DNA of 64,000 nucleotides from Bradyrhizobium diazoefficiens (GCF_018131015.1 NZ_JAFCJJ010000001.1:372001-436000), one strand, 5' to 3'; counted from the first letter of the stretch, positions 26,773 to 36,334 are shown. Numbers and translations: made by a program. The notes: generated by a model from the sequence alone, not told the origin.

Positions 26773-28638
26773 ATGTCAGCGGAAAAACACAAGACCGGCG
26801 CAGCCGGCGCACCTACGATCGACATCGCCTCGCTGCGCGCGCGCTATCGCGACGAGCGCGACCTGCGTCTGCGCGTCGAGGGCAAGGCGCAATATGTCGA
26901 GGTGACCGGCGGCTTCGCCCGCTATCTCGACGATCCCTGGGCCGATCCCGGATTTGCGCGCGAGGCCATCAGCGAAGAGACCGAGGTCCTCGTGGTGGGC
27001 GGTGGCTTCGGCGGCCTGTTGTGCGCTGCGCGTCTGCGCGAGGCCGGCATCGATGATTTTCGCATTGTCGAGAAGGCCGGCGACTTCGGCGGCACCTGGT
27101 ACTGGAATCGCTATCCCGGTGCGGCCTGCGACACCGAGAGCTACATCTACCTGCCGCTCTTGGAAGAGACCGGCTACATGCCGGTGCGCAAATATGCGCG
27201 GGCGCCGGAAATCTACGAGCACTCCCGCCGCATCGGCCGTCACTTCGGCCTCTACGAGCGCGCGCTGTTTCAGACCGTGATCTCGCGGATGCAATGGCAG
27301 GAGCAGGAGGCGCGCTGGCTGGTCGAGACCGATCGCGGCGACCGCATCGCTGCGCGCTTCGTCATTCTTGCCGGCGGCCCGCTGTCGCGGCCGAAGCTGC
27401 CCGGCATCCCCGGCATCGAGACCTTCAAGGGCCACAGCTTTCACACCAGCCGCTGGGACTATGCCTATACCGGCGGCAGCGCCGAAGGCGATCTCGCGGG
27501 CCTTGCCGACAAACGCGTCGGCATCATCGGCACCGGTGCGACCGCCGTGCAATGCGTGCCGCATCTCGGCCGCTCGGCGAAGGAGCTCTACGTCTTCCAG
27601 CGCACGCCGTCGGCGATCGGCGTGCGCGCCGACCGGCCGACGGACCAGAGCTGGGTGGATAGTCTCAAGCCCGGCTGGCAGCGGGAGCGCATGGACAATT
27701 TCACGTCCGTCATCTCCGGCGAGCCGTTCGAGCAGGACCTGGTGCAGGACGGCTGGACCGGCCTGCTCGGCGAGATCCTGCTGGCGCCGCGGCGTCAGAA
27801 GCAGCCGGTGACCTCGATGGAGGAGGCGCTGAAGATCATCGAGCAGGCCGACTACCGCAAGATGGAGGAGATCCGCGCCCGCGTCGATCGCGTCGTCAAC
27901 GATGCGACCGCCGCCGCCGCGCTAAAACCCTGGTACAAGGCGTTCTGCAAGCGGCCGTGCTTCCACGACGAATATCTCGACACGTTCAATCGCCCGAATG
28001 TGCATCTCGTCGACACCAGGGGCAGGGGCGTCGAGCGCATCACCGGGAACGCGGTGGTGGCCAATGGCAAGGCCTACGAGCTGGACTGCCTGATCTATGC
28101 CAGCGGTTTCGAGGTCGGCACTGATTACGCGCGCCGCATGGGCTTTGAGGTTCATGGCCGCGACGGGACGACCCTGTCCGAGCGCTGGCGCGACGGCGTC
28201 AAGACGCTGCACGGCTTCTACAGCCGTGGCTTCCCGAACTGCTTCCTGGTCGTCACGGTGCAGGCCGGGCAGAGCGCCAATTTCCCGCACATCATTGACG
28301 AGCAGTCGCGGCACATCGCCTATGTCATCGGGCAAGCGCGCAAGCGCGGGGCCCGGACCCTGGAACCGACGGTCGCCGCCGAGAACGCCTGGGTCGAGGA
28401 GGTCGTCAAGGCCGCGCTGGGACGTCAGACCTATCTCGCCGAATGCACGCCCGGCTACTACAACAATGAAGGCGTGTTCGATCCGATCGCGGCGCGCAAC
28501 AGCCAGTATTGGCGCGGGCCGGTGGCGTTCCTCCGGCTGCTCGCCAAGTGGCGCAAGGAAGGCAACCTCGACGGATTGGAATTGACGCCTTGGGCTGCCG
28601 CGACAGATGCTTCTGCCGTCCCGGCGCAACCGGCATGA
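26773..28638 (+). CDS. Flavin-containing Baeyer-Villiger monooxygenase (type I)
   Basis: A 621-residue enzyme with an N-terminal extension of about 70 residues before the FAD loop GGGFGG (76-81). The fingerprint of type I Baeyer-Villiger monooxygenases is at 218-229 ([12 protein letters not shown], with Asp at the Pro/Asp position), and the NADPH loop GIIGTGATA is at 250-258. The long N-terminal part is typical of steroid or aryl-ketone monooxygenases of the PAMO/STMO type. The enzyme inserts oxygen next to a ketone to give an ester. The start at 26773 follows GGAGGAG. It overlaps the next gene by four bases. Confidence 0.88.
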   Translation: MSAEKHKTGAAGAPTIDIASLRARYRDERDLRLRVEGKAQYVEVTGGFARYLDDPWADPGFAREAISEETEVLVVGGGFGGLLCAARLREAGIDDFRIVEKAGDFGGTWYWNRYPGAACDTESYIYLPLLEETGYMPVRKYARAPEIYEHSRRIGRHFGLYERALFQTVISRMQWQEQEARWLVETDRGDRIAARFVILAGGPLSRPKLPGIPGIETFKGHSFHTSRWDYAYTGGSAEGDLAGLADKRVGIIGTGATAVQCVPHLGRSAKELYVFQRTPSAIGVRADRPTDQSWVDSLKPGWQRERMDNFTSVISGEPFEQDLVQDGWTGLLGEILLAPRRQKQPVTSMEEALKIIEQADYRKMEEIRARVDRVVNDATAAAALKPWYKAFCKRPCFHDEYLDTFNRPNVHLVDTRGRGVERITGNAVVANGKAYELDCLIYASGFEVGTDYARRMGFEVHGRDGTTLSERWRDGVKTLHGFYSRGFPNCFLVVTVQAGQSANFPHIIDEQSRHIAYVIGQARKRGARTLEPTVAAENAWVEEVVKAALGRQTYLAECTPGYYNNEGVFDPIAARNSQYWRGPVAFLRLLAKWRKEGNLDGLELTPWAAATDASAVPAQPA

Positions 28639-29438
28639 TCCCGGCACCGTCTGGCGCAACGCGGCTTTACGTCATCGTCGGCGATCCCATCGCGCAAGTG
28701 CGCGCGCCGGCAGGCGTGTCGGCGGTCTTCGCCGCACGAGGACACGATGGCATTCTGGTGCCCATTCACGTCGCGCCGGCGGATTTGCCGGATTTCCTCT
28801 CCGCGGCAGCGCGGCTGAAGAATCTCGACGGGATCGTCGCGACCATCCCGCATAAATTCGCCTGCTATCAGGCCTGCGCCAGCGCGACCGGGCGTGCGCA
28901 TACCTTACGGACCGTGAACCTGATGCGCCGGCGTGCCGACGGGGCCTGGCATGGCGACATGGTGGACGGCCTCGGCTTCCTCCGCGCGGCGCGGGCGAAG
29001 GGTGTTGATCCGCATGGCATGCGGGCGCTGCTGGTCGGCGCCGGCGGGGCGGGGGCGGCCATCGCGCTCGCGTTGATCGAGGCCGGCGTCAGCGAGCTCG
29101 CCATCCACGACAGCGCGCGCGAGCGTCGCGACGCGCTGATCGGCCAGCTCAACGAACTCGGCCGGGGACGCGCTGGAATCGGAACGTCCGACCCCGCCGG
29201 CTACGATTTCGTGGCCAATGCCACGCCGGCCGGGATGCAGGACGGCGATCCGCTCCCGGTCGACGTCGCGCGGCTCGCGCCATCGGCCTATTGCGGCTGC
29301 GTCATCACGAAGCCCGAAATCTCGCCCTTCATCGCGGCGGCCCGCAAGCTTGGCTGCATGACGGCGACCGGCACCGACATGTATCGGCAGCAAGAGGGCA
29401 TCATCGTGGATTTCCTGCTCGGGTTGGACGTTGGGTAA
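28635..29438 (+). CDS. Shikimate dehydrogenase-like oxidoreductase
   Basis: A 267-residue protein of the AroE/YdiB fold. It begins [15 protein letters not shown] (usual form has Ser-Lys-Ser-Pro), has ATIPHKF near residue 73 with the catalytic Lys, GDMVDGLGF near 108 with the catalytic Asp but without the Asn-Thr of true shikimate dehydrogenases, and the Rossmann loop [11 protein letters not shown] near 133. Changes at the substrate-binding Ser and Asn/Thr positions argue against shikimate as substrate. It is coupled to the monooxygenase gene by an ATGA overlap, so it is likely a catabolic paralog. Confidence 0.8.
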   Translation: MIPAPSGATRLYVIVGDPIAQVRAPAGVSAVFAARGHDGILVPIHVAPADLPDFLSAAARLKNLDGIVATIPHKFACYQACASATGRAHTLRTVNLMRRRADGAWHGDMVDGLGFLRAARAKGVDPHGMRALLVGAGGAGAAIALALIEAGVSELAIHDSARERRDALIGQLNELGRGRAGIGTSDPAGYDFVANATPAGMQDGDPLPVDVARLAPSAYCGCVITKPEISPFIAAARKLGCMTATGTDMYRQQEGIIVDFLLGLDVG

Positions 29439-29553
29439 AGCGCCGGTGTCAAGGGCCCTTGGCGCATCGACGGGCCTTGAGCGATCGTGGCTGACGTAGG
29501 ATCATGCGCGGGGCGCGCGAGCCGGTCGCGCATGTCAGGGAGAGGGCCGCGTC

Positions 29554-30372
29554 ATGACCAAGAGGACCGTTGCGACGGCCGTGATCGGCGCGACCACTCT
29601 GCTGTTCCTGCTGCCGATGTCCGCGGCAGAGGCCGCGCAATGCGGCAACGGGCCGGCCGGCTTCGAGGGCTGGAAGCGCGAGTTCAGCGCAGAGGCCCAG
29701 GGCAAGGGCGTCGGCCAGGCCGCGATCTCGGCGCTGATGCAGACCAGTTACGCCAGTGCCACCATCGCGGCCGATCGCGGCCAGCGCAGCTTCTCGCTGA
29801 CGCTCGACCAGTTCCTCGCCAAGCGCGGCGCCACCACCATCGTCGCCAAGGGGCGTCAGCTCAAGCAGTCGCAGGCCGCGTTGTTCGCCTCGATCGAGCA
29901 GCGCTACGGCGTGCCGCCGGGGCCGCTGATCGCGATCTGGGGCATGGAGACGGGATTCGGCAGCCAGCGCGGCAACCAGAACATGCTGTCGTCGATCGCG
30001 ACGCTGGCCTATGACTGCCGCCGCCCCGAATTCTTCACCGACCAGCTCTATGCGGCGCTCAAGCTGATCGATCGCGGCGTGCTGACGGGAGCGACGCGCG
30101 GCTCCATGCATGGCGAGGTCGGCCAGACCCAGTTCATGCCCAAGAACATCCTGGCCTATGGCACCGGCAATCTCGAGGTCGCCGCCAATGCGCTGAACTC
30201 GACCGCCAATTTCCTTAAGAGCCATGGCTGGCGGGCGGGAGCCGGATACCAGCCGGGCGAGCCGAATTTTGCCGCCATCGAGGCCTGGAATGCCGCCGGA
30301 GTCTATCAGAAGGCGATCGCGCTGATGGGACGGCAGATCGACCAGGGCGGTGGCGCGGCCGCGGCGCGCTGA
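29554..30372 (+). CDS. Lytic murein transglycosylase (MltB/SLT_2 family)
   Basis: A 272-residue exported protein with signal peptide ending AEAAQ (residue 28). The catalytic region has IAIWGMETGFGSQRGNQN, with the Glu near residue 132 as catalytic acid, then TLAYDCRRPEFF and GEVGQTQFMPKNIL. The family cleaves peptidoglycan to 1,6-anhydro muropeptides in the periplasm. The length is short, so it lacks the C-terminal peptidoglycan-binding domain of many rhizobial relatives. GGGAGAGGG precedes the ATG. Confidence 0.88.
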   Translation: MTKRTVATAVIGATTLLFLLPMSAAEAAQCGNGPAGFEGWKREFSAEAQGKGVGQAAISALMQTSYASATIAADRGQRSFSLTLDQFLAKRGATTIVAKGRQLKQSQAALFASIEQRYGVPPGPLIAIWGMETGFGSQRGNQNMLSSIATLAYDCRRPEFFTDQLYAALKLIDRGVLTGATRGSMHGEVGQTQFMPKNILAYGTGNLEVAANALNSTANFLKSHGWRAGAGYQPGEPNFAAIEAWNAAGVYQKAIALMGRQIDQGGGAAAAR

Positions 30373-30483
30373 CCCGCTCCGCAAGGATTTGATCTGGCCG
30401 GCAACGAAAGTTGTTGCAATCCGGAACCGACGGCACGAGGTTTGCTTTGATCAAGTTCAGGGCTGGGCATGAGGAGACTCACC

Positions 30484-30705
30484 ATGGCTACCCAGATCGT
30501 GATGGATCTGACGGGCGATACGCGTCACGAGTTTGATCCCGAGAATGCCGAAGCGCTGGCGCGGGCCGAGCAGCGCTTTCGGGAGTTGACCGGAGCGGGC
30601 TTCACGGCCGCGTACCGGACCGGGCCCGGCGAAGTCACGCGTATCAAATCGTTCGACCCGACCGCCCACGAAACGCTGTTCTATCCCCGCCTGGTCGGCG
30701 GTTGA
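30484..30705 (+). CDS. Small hypothetical protein, 73 aa
   Basis: Begins MATQIVMDLTGDTRHEFD and has a GAGGAG ribosome site 7 bases before the ATG at 30484, which is better supported than the ATG at 30469. The text is a hydrophilic alpha/beta small domain of a type conserved in Bradyrhizobium, without a known function. It lies 12 bp before another small gene and may be co-transcribed with it. Confidence 0.6.
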   Translation: MATQIVMDLTGDTRHEFDPENAEALARAEQRFRELTGAGFTAAYRTGPGEVTRIKSFDPTAHETLFYPRLVGG

Positions 30706-30717
30706 TCTGAACTGCTC

Positions 30718-31140
30718 ATGTTCGCGGCTTTCAGGCTTCGCGCGCCCGCGCGGGCGCGCCTGCACGCGCTCCAGGAGCTCTACCGCCGCTTCTTCGGCGA
30801 GAACACGCCGGAGGCGCGCGGCCGGAGGCTTCTGGCGGAATGGCTGTCGCCCGAGCAGCGCGCGCAGTTCGAGCAGCACAGGTATTTCGACGTCACCGGA
30901 TGCGATACCGGCAAGCGCTATCGCATTCACTACGGAACGGCAGCGAACGTCCACGAGATTGACGCGGCCGGGAGTGCAACGATGGGGTGGTGCTTCGTGC
31001 CGACGGGCTTTCTGGTGCCGGGGGACGTGATGCTGGCGCAGAAGATCGCGCTCGAGACGGACGAGAAGGGCGCTCTAGCGCTCGCCAATCGCTTTCCGCC
31101 GGCGACGCATTCGGAGCACTTTTACCGGCGGCCGTTTTAG
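30718..31140 (+). CDS. Hypothetical protein, 140 aa
   Basis: An Arg-rich N-terminal helix region (about residues 7-50) is followed by a beta-rich part with CDTGKRYRIHYGTAANVHEID and WCFVPTGFLVPGDVMLAQKIALE. No known motif or membrane segment. The spacing of 12 bp after the 73-aa gene suggests one transcript. No strong ribosome site is visible before the ATG, so the start is provisional. Confidence 0.55.
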   Translation: MFAAFRLRAPARARLHALQELYRRFFGENTPEARGRRLLAEWLSPEQRAQFEQHRYFDVTGCDTGKRYRIHYGTAANVHEIDAAGSATMGWCFVPTGFLVPGDVMLAQKIALETDEKGALALANRFPPATHSEHFYRRPF

Positions 31141-31173
31141 CTCGTCAGGTCCGGGAGCCGAAACGGTCCCGGA

Positions 31174-31266
31174 TCAGAAATGCGTGGTGCGATAGGCATC
31201 CAGGGCGTGCGCCGCAAAGACACCGACGCTGCAAAGGGCGAGAACGCCGGAGATCAGCTCGATCAT
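31174..31266 (-). CDS. Micro-protein of 30 aa, single membrane helix
   Basis: Encodes MIELISGVLALCSVGVFAAH followed by ALDAYRTTHF, a single hydrophobic helix with a charged tail. GGGGAGGA lies 7 bases before the ATG, one of the strongest ribosome sites in the window, and the start overlaps the stop of the upstream 28-aa ORF as ATGA. The strong site, the coupling and the clean membrane-helix pattern argue that it is a real small gene. Function unknown. Confidence 0.55.
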   Translation of the reverse strand: MIELISGVLALCSVGVFAAHALDAYRTTHF

Positions 31267-31349
31267 GACTCGTCCTCCCCTAGCTGCGGTTGCGCGACGA
31301 GATTCTGGCAGAAGCCGTAGTCCCAGATGAGGTCCAGGATGAATTGCAT
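31263..31349 (-). CDS. Micro-ORF of 28 aa, coupled to the next micro-protein
   Basis: Encodes MQFILDLIWDYGFCQNLVAQ and a short acidic tail; CAGGGAC lies upstream of the ATG. It ends in ATGA, which is also the start of the 30-aa ORF. The first half is amphipathic and aromatic. It may be a leader whose translation opens the second site, or a second small membrane-associated peptide. Confidence 0.45.
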   Translation of the reverse strand: MQFILDLIWDYGFCQNLVAQPQLGEDES

Positions 31350-31546
31350 GGTGGCCGTCCCTGTCTGATTTTGACAACAGCATAACCGGCGGTTTGTTTC
31401 AGGGGTGTTTCGTGGGTTTGGGAAAGGGGTTTCGCGGGGAACCGGGGGCTGGTTTGCCGCGGCCCGGCCAGCTACATCGAGCGAATGGGAGAAGCCCTTT
31501 TGGCCGCGCATTGCGTAGGCGGCGCATCGCTTTTTGAGGCAGGAAA

Positions 31547-31999
31547 ATGGCACACGTCGAGTGGTTCGACGATCTCGCGATCGGAATGCGCTTCAAATCT
31601 CCCGAAATCGTGGTGACCGAGGCCGACATCAAGCGCTTCGCGGCCGAGTTCGATCCGCAGCCGATGCACATGGACGACGCTGCGGCGCAAAAGACCCTGT
31701 TCAAGGGCCTGGCCGCGTCGGGCTGGCACACCGCGGCAATGGCGATGAACCTTGCGATCCAGGCTCGTCCGTTCGGTCCGCACCCGCTGATCGGCGCCGG
31801 CGTGGACGGGTTGCGCTGGACCATGCCAGTGCGGCCCAATGACCGCCTGCATCTGGTCGGCGAGGTGATGAGCCTGACGCCGTCGAAATCGAAGCCGCAG
31901 GGCATCGCGCTGGTGAAATGGACGATGTTCAACCAGAATGGCGAGGAGGTTTACACCTTCACGCCCATCGCGATCGTGCCGCGGCGAGGCGCCCCCTGA
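31547..31999 (+). CDS. MaoC-family (R)-hydratase/dehydratase
   Basis: A 150-residue hot-dog-fold protein. It has FAAEFDPQPMHMDDAAAQKT near residues 32-50, the hydratase 2 motif in which Asp and His are catalytic, followed by GLAASGWHTAAMAM. Family members hydrate trans-2-enoyl-CoA or act on related thioesters. It is transcribed alone, with GGCAGGAAA before the ATG. Many Bradyrhizobium carry such single MaoC genes next to acyl-CoA metabolism genes. Confidence 0.85.
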   Translation: MAHVEWFDDLAIGMRFKSPEIVVTEADIKRFAAEFDPQPMHMDDAAAQKTLFKGLAASGWHTAAMAMNLAIQARPFGPHPLIGAGVDGLRWTMPVRPNDRLHLVGEVMSLTPSKSKPQGIALVKWTMFNQNGEEVYTFTPIAIVPRRGAP

Positions 32000-32075
32000 A
32001 GCTCTGGTCCTGAAGCTCTTGCAGCCTGCCGATGGAGATGGTCATCTTCACCCGGGAATACGCTGGAGGCCTGAC

Positions 32076-32582
32076 ATGAAGAGAACCCTTCTTGCCACCC
32101 TGCTGCTTGCGGGCGGCTTAGAAGCCTTGGGCGCCGGACCTGCGCTGGCGCAGCAAACCAAGGTCGGTGACTGGACCATCGAGAAGCGGACCCAGGACAC
32201 CCATTGCAACGCCAGCCGCGGCTATAAGGACAAGGACGACGAGAACCGCGACTACGTCATCGTCATCACCTATTCCGACAAGGCCATCGTCATGGTGCTG
32301 ATCTATGACGGTTGGGACTGGGACAGGGTCGGCGAGATCCTGAAGGCCGATGTCGGCACCGACGATGCCGACATCATGAAGAAGGCCAAGTGGGAGGTCA
32401 TGGACAAGACCACCGTGCGCGGCATCTTCGAGTTCGACCAGAAGATCATGGACCGGCTGTCCAAGGCCAAGCGCCTCACGCTCGATTTCGAGGATGACGA
32501 CGACGACAGCATCGAGATGCAGATCCCGCGCGCCGGCGAGGCGCTGGCGGCGCTGAAGTTCTGCGAGGAGAACCGCAAGTAG
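32076..32582 (+). CDS. Exported hypothetical protein, weakly IalB-like
   Basis: A 168-residue protein with signal peptide ending PALAQ (residue 25). The mature part starts TKVGDWTIEKRTQDTHCNAS, reminiscent of the GDW segment of invasion-associated locus B proteins, and ends with an acidic run DFEDDDDDSIEMQIP and a Cys. It has two Cys that could pair. The resemblance is weak, so no role is assigned. It is predicted to be periplasmic. Confidence 0.6.
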   Translation: MKRTLLATLLLAGGLEALGAGPALAQQTKVGDWTIEKRTQDTHCNASRGYKDKDDENRDYVIVITYSDKAIVMVLIYDGWDWDRVGEILKADVGTDDADIMKKAKWEVMDKTTVRGIFEFDQKIMDRLSKAKRLTLDFEDDDDDSIEMQIPRAGEALAALKFCEENRK

Positions 32583-32591
32583 GTCGGAAAT

Positions 32592-32609
32592 GCCGGCTGC
32601 GAAGCCGGC
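32592..32609. terminator. Hairpin between convergent genes
   Basis: GCCGGCT-GCGA-AGCCGGC, 7-base perfect arms, extended outside by GTCGGA and TCCGAC after a short internal bulge. It lies between the stop of the exported protein gene (32582) and the stop of the MFS gene (32635), so it can serve both strands. No T tract. Confidence 0.5.
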
Positions 32610-32634
32610 AAGACTCCGACCAGACCCCGGCTGC

Positions 32635-34002
32635 TCAGGACGCTTCCTTGAGCACAGGCGACGCGGATTCCTCGGCCTTGAGCTCCTCGAGACTGCGATG
32701 CCGTGGCTCGATGCCGAGCGCCCAGACCGTGATGACCTGCACCACGAGCAGTCCGATCATCAGCGCCATGACGCCCGCCACGCCGCGCGTCTCGAACAGC
32801 GAGACGACGAGGAACGGCGTGACGATGGTGGCGCCGCGCCCCAGCGTATTGACGATGCCGGAGGCGCGCAGGCGCACCTCGGTCGGGAACAACTCGGGGA
32901 TGTAGATGCCGAACAGCAGGGCGACCAGAACGTAGATCGGCACGGTCAGCGCGAAGCCCACGGCCGGCAGCAGAATCGGGTCCGAGATCATGGGGTAGAC
33001 GATCCCCAGCGCCACCGAGATCAGCGATGCGGTGATGATGGTCGGCTTCCGGCCCCAGCGGTCGGCGGTCAATGCGCCGATGGCCGAGCCGATGGGAGCG
33101 CCAAGCGCCATCAGCAGCGAGTAGCCGAACGATGTTGCGATCGAGAGGCCCTGCTTGACGAAGAACACGGGCAGCCACGTCACGAAGCCGTAGAGCAGGG
33201 TGTTGATGGTGATCAGGCAGACGGCGCCGACGATCATGCGCGAGAGCAGGGGCGCGGCGAACAGCGCGCCGAGATCGGTCGCGACCGGGACGGATGCAAC
33301 CGGTGCGGGCGCAGGCAGGGGCTGACCTTGCGCCGCCTCCTTCTCGATGGCCTGCATGAGTGCTTCCGCCTCGGCGGTGCGTCCCACCGCTTCCAGCCAG
33401 CGCGGCGATTCCGGCAACGACTTGCGCATGTACCAGACCACGAGCGCGCCGACGCCGCCGAGCACGAACATGGCGCGCCAGCCGAACTGCGGCACCACCA
33501 CGGATGCGACCAGCAGCGCCACGGGCAATCCGGTGACGACGCACACGGTCGTGAAGCCGAGCCATTTGCCGCGGGTGCGCGCGGGCACGAATTCCGTCAT
33601 CGTCGAATAGCCGACGACGTTCTCCGCCCCGAGCCCGACGCCCATCACGAAGCGGCAGGCGATCAGGAAGACCATGTTGGGCGAGAACGCTGCGGCAAGG
33701 GAGGCGATGCCGAAGATCAGCAGATTGAATTGATAGGTGAAGCGCCGTCCGTAACGGTCGCCGAGGAAGCCGGTGCCGAACGAGCCCAGCATCATTCCGA
33801 CGAAGGTCGCGGAGATGAACGCCGCATTCTGGGCGAGCGTCGAAAAGCCGGTCTTCAGCGTCACGCTGAGCACGGTCCCGGCGATATAGATGTCGAAACC
33901 GTCGAAGAACATTCCGATGCCGACCAGCAGCATGATGCGGCGATGGAATGGCCCGATCGGAAGTCGATCGAGACGACTGCCTGCGTTCACCGATGTCGAC
34001 AT
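32635..34002 (-). CDS. MFS transporter, aromatic acid:H+ symporter-like
   Basis: A 455-residue inner-membrane protein with about 12 transmembrane helices. It carries GFLGDRYGRRF after helix 2, GMFFDGFDIYIAG in helix 1 (the DGFD signature of the aromatic acid and sugar-acid symporters), and TADRWGRKP in the second half. Likely substrate is an aromatic or short organic acid. It lies 76 bp downstream of the aldehyde dehydrogenase gene and is probably in the same transcript under the GntR regulator. Confidence 0.83.
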   Translation of the reverse strand: MSTSVNAGSRLDRLPIGPFHRRIMLLVGIGMFFDGFDIYIAGTVLSVTLKTGFSTLAQNAAFISATFVGMMLGSFGTGFLGDRYGRRFTYQFNLLIFGIASLAAAFSPNMVFLIACRFVMGVGLGAENVVGYSTMTEFVPARTRGKWLGFTTVCVVTGLPVALLVASVVVPQFGWRAMFVLGGVGALVVWYMRKSLPESPRWLEAVGRTAEAEALMQAIEKEAAQGQPLPAPAPVASVPVATDLGALFAAPLLSRMIVGAVCLITINTLLYGFVTWLPVFFVKQGLSIATSFGYSLLMALGAPIGSAIGALTADRWGRKPTIITASLISVALGIVYPMISDPILLPAVGFALTVPIYVLVALLFGIYIPELFPTEVRLRASGIVNTLGRGATIVTPFLVVSLFETRGVAGVMALMIGLLVVQVITVWALGIEPRHRSLEELKAEESASPVLKEAS

Positions 34003-34078
34003 TTGCGCTCCTCCCCTGACTGTCGTTCTGGTTGATGCGGCCCGCCTTCTGTGGGCGATCAGCCGCTTCTGGTCTCTG

Positions 34079-35608
34079 CTAGTTCAGTCGTTTCTGGTTG
34101 GCCGTGTCGCGATACCAGTCGAACGGCTGTTCGTGCGTCGCGACCATCACGCTCTTGGTGTTGAAATGGTCGTTGAAGCTCTCGGTGCCGCATTCGCGGC
34201 CGATGCCGGAATCGTCGACGCCGCCCCAGGGCGAGGCCGGGTCGAGGCGGTGATGATCGTTGATCCAGACGATGCCGGCCTTGACCGAGGCGGCGACGCG
34301 GTGGGCGCGGGCGACATCGCGGGTGCGGATGGCTGCCGCGAGGCCGAAGGGCGAGTCGTTGGCAAGCCGAAGCGCATCGGCCTCGTCCTTGAACGGCGTC
34401 ACCGAAGTGAAGGGACCGAACACTTCCTCCTGGAAGATGCGCATGTCCGATTTGACGTCGGCAAAGACCGTCGGCTCGACGAAATAGCCGTTGTCATGAC
34501 CCGGCACCTTCGCGGCAACGCCACCGGTGAGGAGACGCGCGCCGTCTTCGCGGCCGTAGCCCGCGTAGGCGAGGACGCGGTCACGCTGCCGGGCGGAGAT
34601 CACGGGGCCCATCTGGGTGCTTGCATCGAAGGGATCGCCGACGCGAATCGTGCGGGTCTTGGCCTGCAGCTTCTCCACGAACTCGTCGTAGATCGAGGCC
34701 TGGACGATATGGCGCGAGGCGCAGACGCAGGTCTGTCCGGCGCCGATGAAGGCACCGAAGGCGGCGTAGTTGACGGCGCGGTCGACGTCGAAATCGTCGA
34801 ACACCATCACCGGCGTCTTGCCGCCGAGTTCCATGGTCTGATGCGCAAACACTTTTGCGGCGGCGCTGCCGGCGATGCGGCCGGCCTCGGTGCCGCCGGT
34901 CAGGACCAGCTTGTTGATGTCGCCGTGCTCGGCCAGCATCCTGCCGGCGCTCTGACCGAGGCCGAGAACGATGTTGAAGACGCCGGGCGGCAGGCCGGCT
35001 TCGGTGAATATCTGCGCGAGCTTCAGGGTCGTCAGCGGCGTGTATTCGGACGGCTTGACCACGGTGACGCATCCGGTCGCCAGCACCACGGCGAGCGATT
35101 TGCACAGGATCATCAGCGGGTGATTGAACGGCGTGCAATTCGCGACCACGCCGATGGGGGTGCGGAGCGTGTAGTTCAGGTACGCGCCTTCGACGGGGAT
35201 CACGGAGTCGCGGCGCGACAAGGCGAGGCCGGCGAAGTAGCGGAAGAAGTCGGGCAGGCGGGAGAGCTGGGCGCGGGTCTCGTTGACCGGGCGGCCGTTG
35301 TTGAGGGTCTCCAGCCGGTACAGGCTGTCGAGATTGGCCTCGAAGGCATCGGCGAGCTTGTTCACCAGACGGGCACGCGCGCGCGTGTCCATGCCGCCCC
35401 ACGCCTTGCCTTCGAACGCGGCGCGCGCGCTTCGCATGGCGCGGTCGATGTCGTCAGCCGTCGAATTGGGAATGCGGGCAATCACGTCGCCGGTCGCGGG
35501 ATTGCGGACGTCCAGCATCGTGCCGTTGCCGGCTTCGACTTCGCGCCCATCGATGAAATTCCCGTGCACTTCGACGTCGATCGACGCGGGTTTTGACGGA
35601 ACGTTCAT
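34079..35608 (-). CDS. Aldehyde dehydrogenase family protein
   Basis: A 509-residue NAD(P)-dependent dehydrogenase. Catalytic residues are visible: Asn in TPFNHP (residue 162), Glu260 in MELGGKTP and Cys294 in GQTCVCAS, with the conserved EEVFGPFTSV further on. The stop of the upstream GntR gene overlaps its start as ATGA, so it is translationally coupled to its regulator. It oxidises an aldehyde to an acid; an aromatic or hydroxylated aldehyde is likely given the AAHS transporter downstream. The exact substrate is not readable. Confidence 0.88.
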   Translation of the reverse strand: MNVPSKPASIDVEVHGNFIDGREVEAGNGTMLDVRNPATGDVIARIPNSTADDIDRAMRSARAAFEGKAWGGMDTRARARLVNKLADAFEANLDSLYRLETLNNGRPVNETRAQLSRLPDFFRYFAGLALSRRDSVIPVEGAYLNYTLRTPIGVVANCTPFNHPLMILCKSLAVVLATGCVTVVKPSEYTPLTTLKLAQIFTEAGLPPGVFNIVLGLGQSAGRMLAEHGDINKLVLTGGTEAGRIAGSAAAKVFAHQTMELGGKTPVMVFDDFDVDRAVNYAAFGAFIGAGQTCVCASRHIVQASIYDEFVEKLQAKTRTIRVGDPFDASTQMGPVISARQRDRVLAYAGYGREDGARLLTGGVAAKVPGHDNGYFVEPTVFADVKSDMRIFQEEVFGPFTSVTPFKDEADALRLANDSPFGLAAAIRTRDVARAHRVAASVKAGIVWINDHHRLDPASPWGGVDDSGIGRECGTESFNDHFNTKSVMVATHEQPFDWYRDTANQKRLN

Positions 35609-36255
35609 GATGACCTCTCTTCGACGATGACGGCGTTACGCTTGAGCGCCGGCAGAACGCGTTTCTCGGTGGCCCCGATATGGGCCTTGATGATGCGCGC
35701 GGCGGTTCGCGTCTCGCGCCGCTGCATGGCGTCGATCAGGGCGACGTGCTCGGCGACGAGCTTCGCGGGGTCGTGTCCCCTGAGATTGGAGATGCTGACA
35801 CGGACCAGCCGGTCGGCCTGACCGATCAGGTCGCACAGCGCCGTCGCCATGCGGCGATTGCCCGAGGCATGAGCCAGCGCGGTGTGGAAGCCGCGATTGT
35901 AGGCGATGAAGTCCTCGTGGTTGCCGGAGAAGCGGCGAAACTCGTCGAGCGACTTCAGGACGCTGTCGGGCGCGCTCTCGATCGCTTCAGCGACGCAGGC
36001 GGGCTCCAGCGCAAGACGGAAGCGCAGGAGATCGCGGGCATCCGACAGCGAGATCGGCGTTACCCGATAGCCCTGGCGCGGCTGCACCGTCACCAGATGC
36101 TCGCGCTGCAGCCTCAAAAGCGCATCCCGAACCGGTTGCCGGCTCACCGAATAGCGCTCGGCCAGCTCCTGCTCGCGCATTTCATCGCCTGGAGCGAAGC
36201 GGCAAGCTAAAATATCAGTTCTCAGGCGATCGTAGATATTTTCGCGCAAAAGCAT
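35605..36255 (-). CDS. GntR-family regulator, FCD type
   Basis: A 216-residue protein with a winged helix at residues about 5-65 (IYDRLRTDILACRFAPGDEM, AERYSVSRQPVRDALLRLQRE) and an FCD ligand domain with FHTALAHASGN and EHVALIDAM. It heads the ALDH-transporter operon and is divergent from an alpha/beta hydrolase gene, so it likely controls both. Three inverted repeats with A/T-rich arms lie in and before its start (36209-36348) and are candidate autoregulatory sites. Confidence 0.85.
   Translation of the reverse strand: MLLRENIYDRLRTDILACRFAPGDEMREQELAERYSVSRQPVRDALLRLQREHLVTVQPRQGYRVTPISLSDARDLLRFRLALEPACVAEAIESAPDSVLKSLDEFRRFSGNHEDFIAYNRGFHTALAHASGNRRMATALCDLIGQADRLVRVSISNLRGHDPAKLVAEHVALIDAMQRRETRTAARIIKAHIGATEKRVLPALKRNAVIVEERSS
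36209..36242. promoter_or_regulatory. Inverted repeat inside the GntR start region
   Basis: AAAATATC and GATATTTT, perfect 8-base arms, 18 bases apart, within the first codons of the GntR gene. The inner bases of the arms (AATATC and GATATT) recur at 36280-36299. A binding or autoregulation role is inferred. Confidence 0.4.
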
Positions 36256-36279
36256 GGCAGGACCGATCTCCTTGGCGTC

Positions 36280-36299
36280 AATATCTCAATCGTGATATT
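36280..36299. promoter_or_regulatory. Candidate GntR operator
   Basis: AATATC-TCAATCGT-GATATT, 6-base arms around an 8-base spacer, 25 bases upstream of the GntR start and in the divergent promoter region shared with the alpha/beta hydrolase gene. Confidence 0.5.
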
Positions 36300-36334
36300 T
36301 CACGTCAAGAGCTAAATGCTTGAATTCCCTGACA

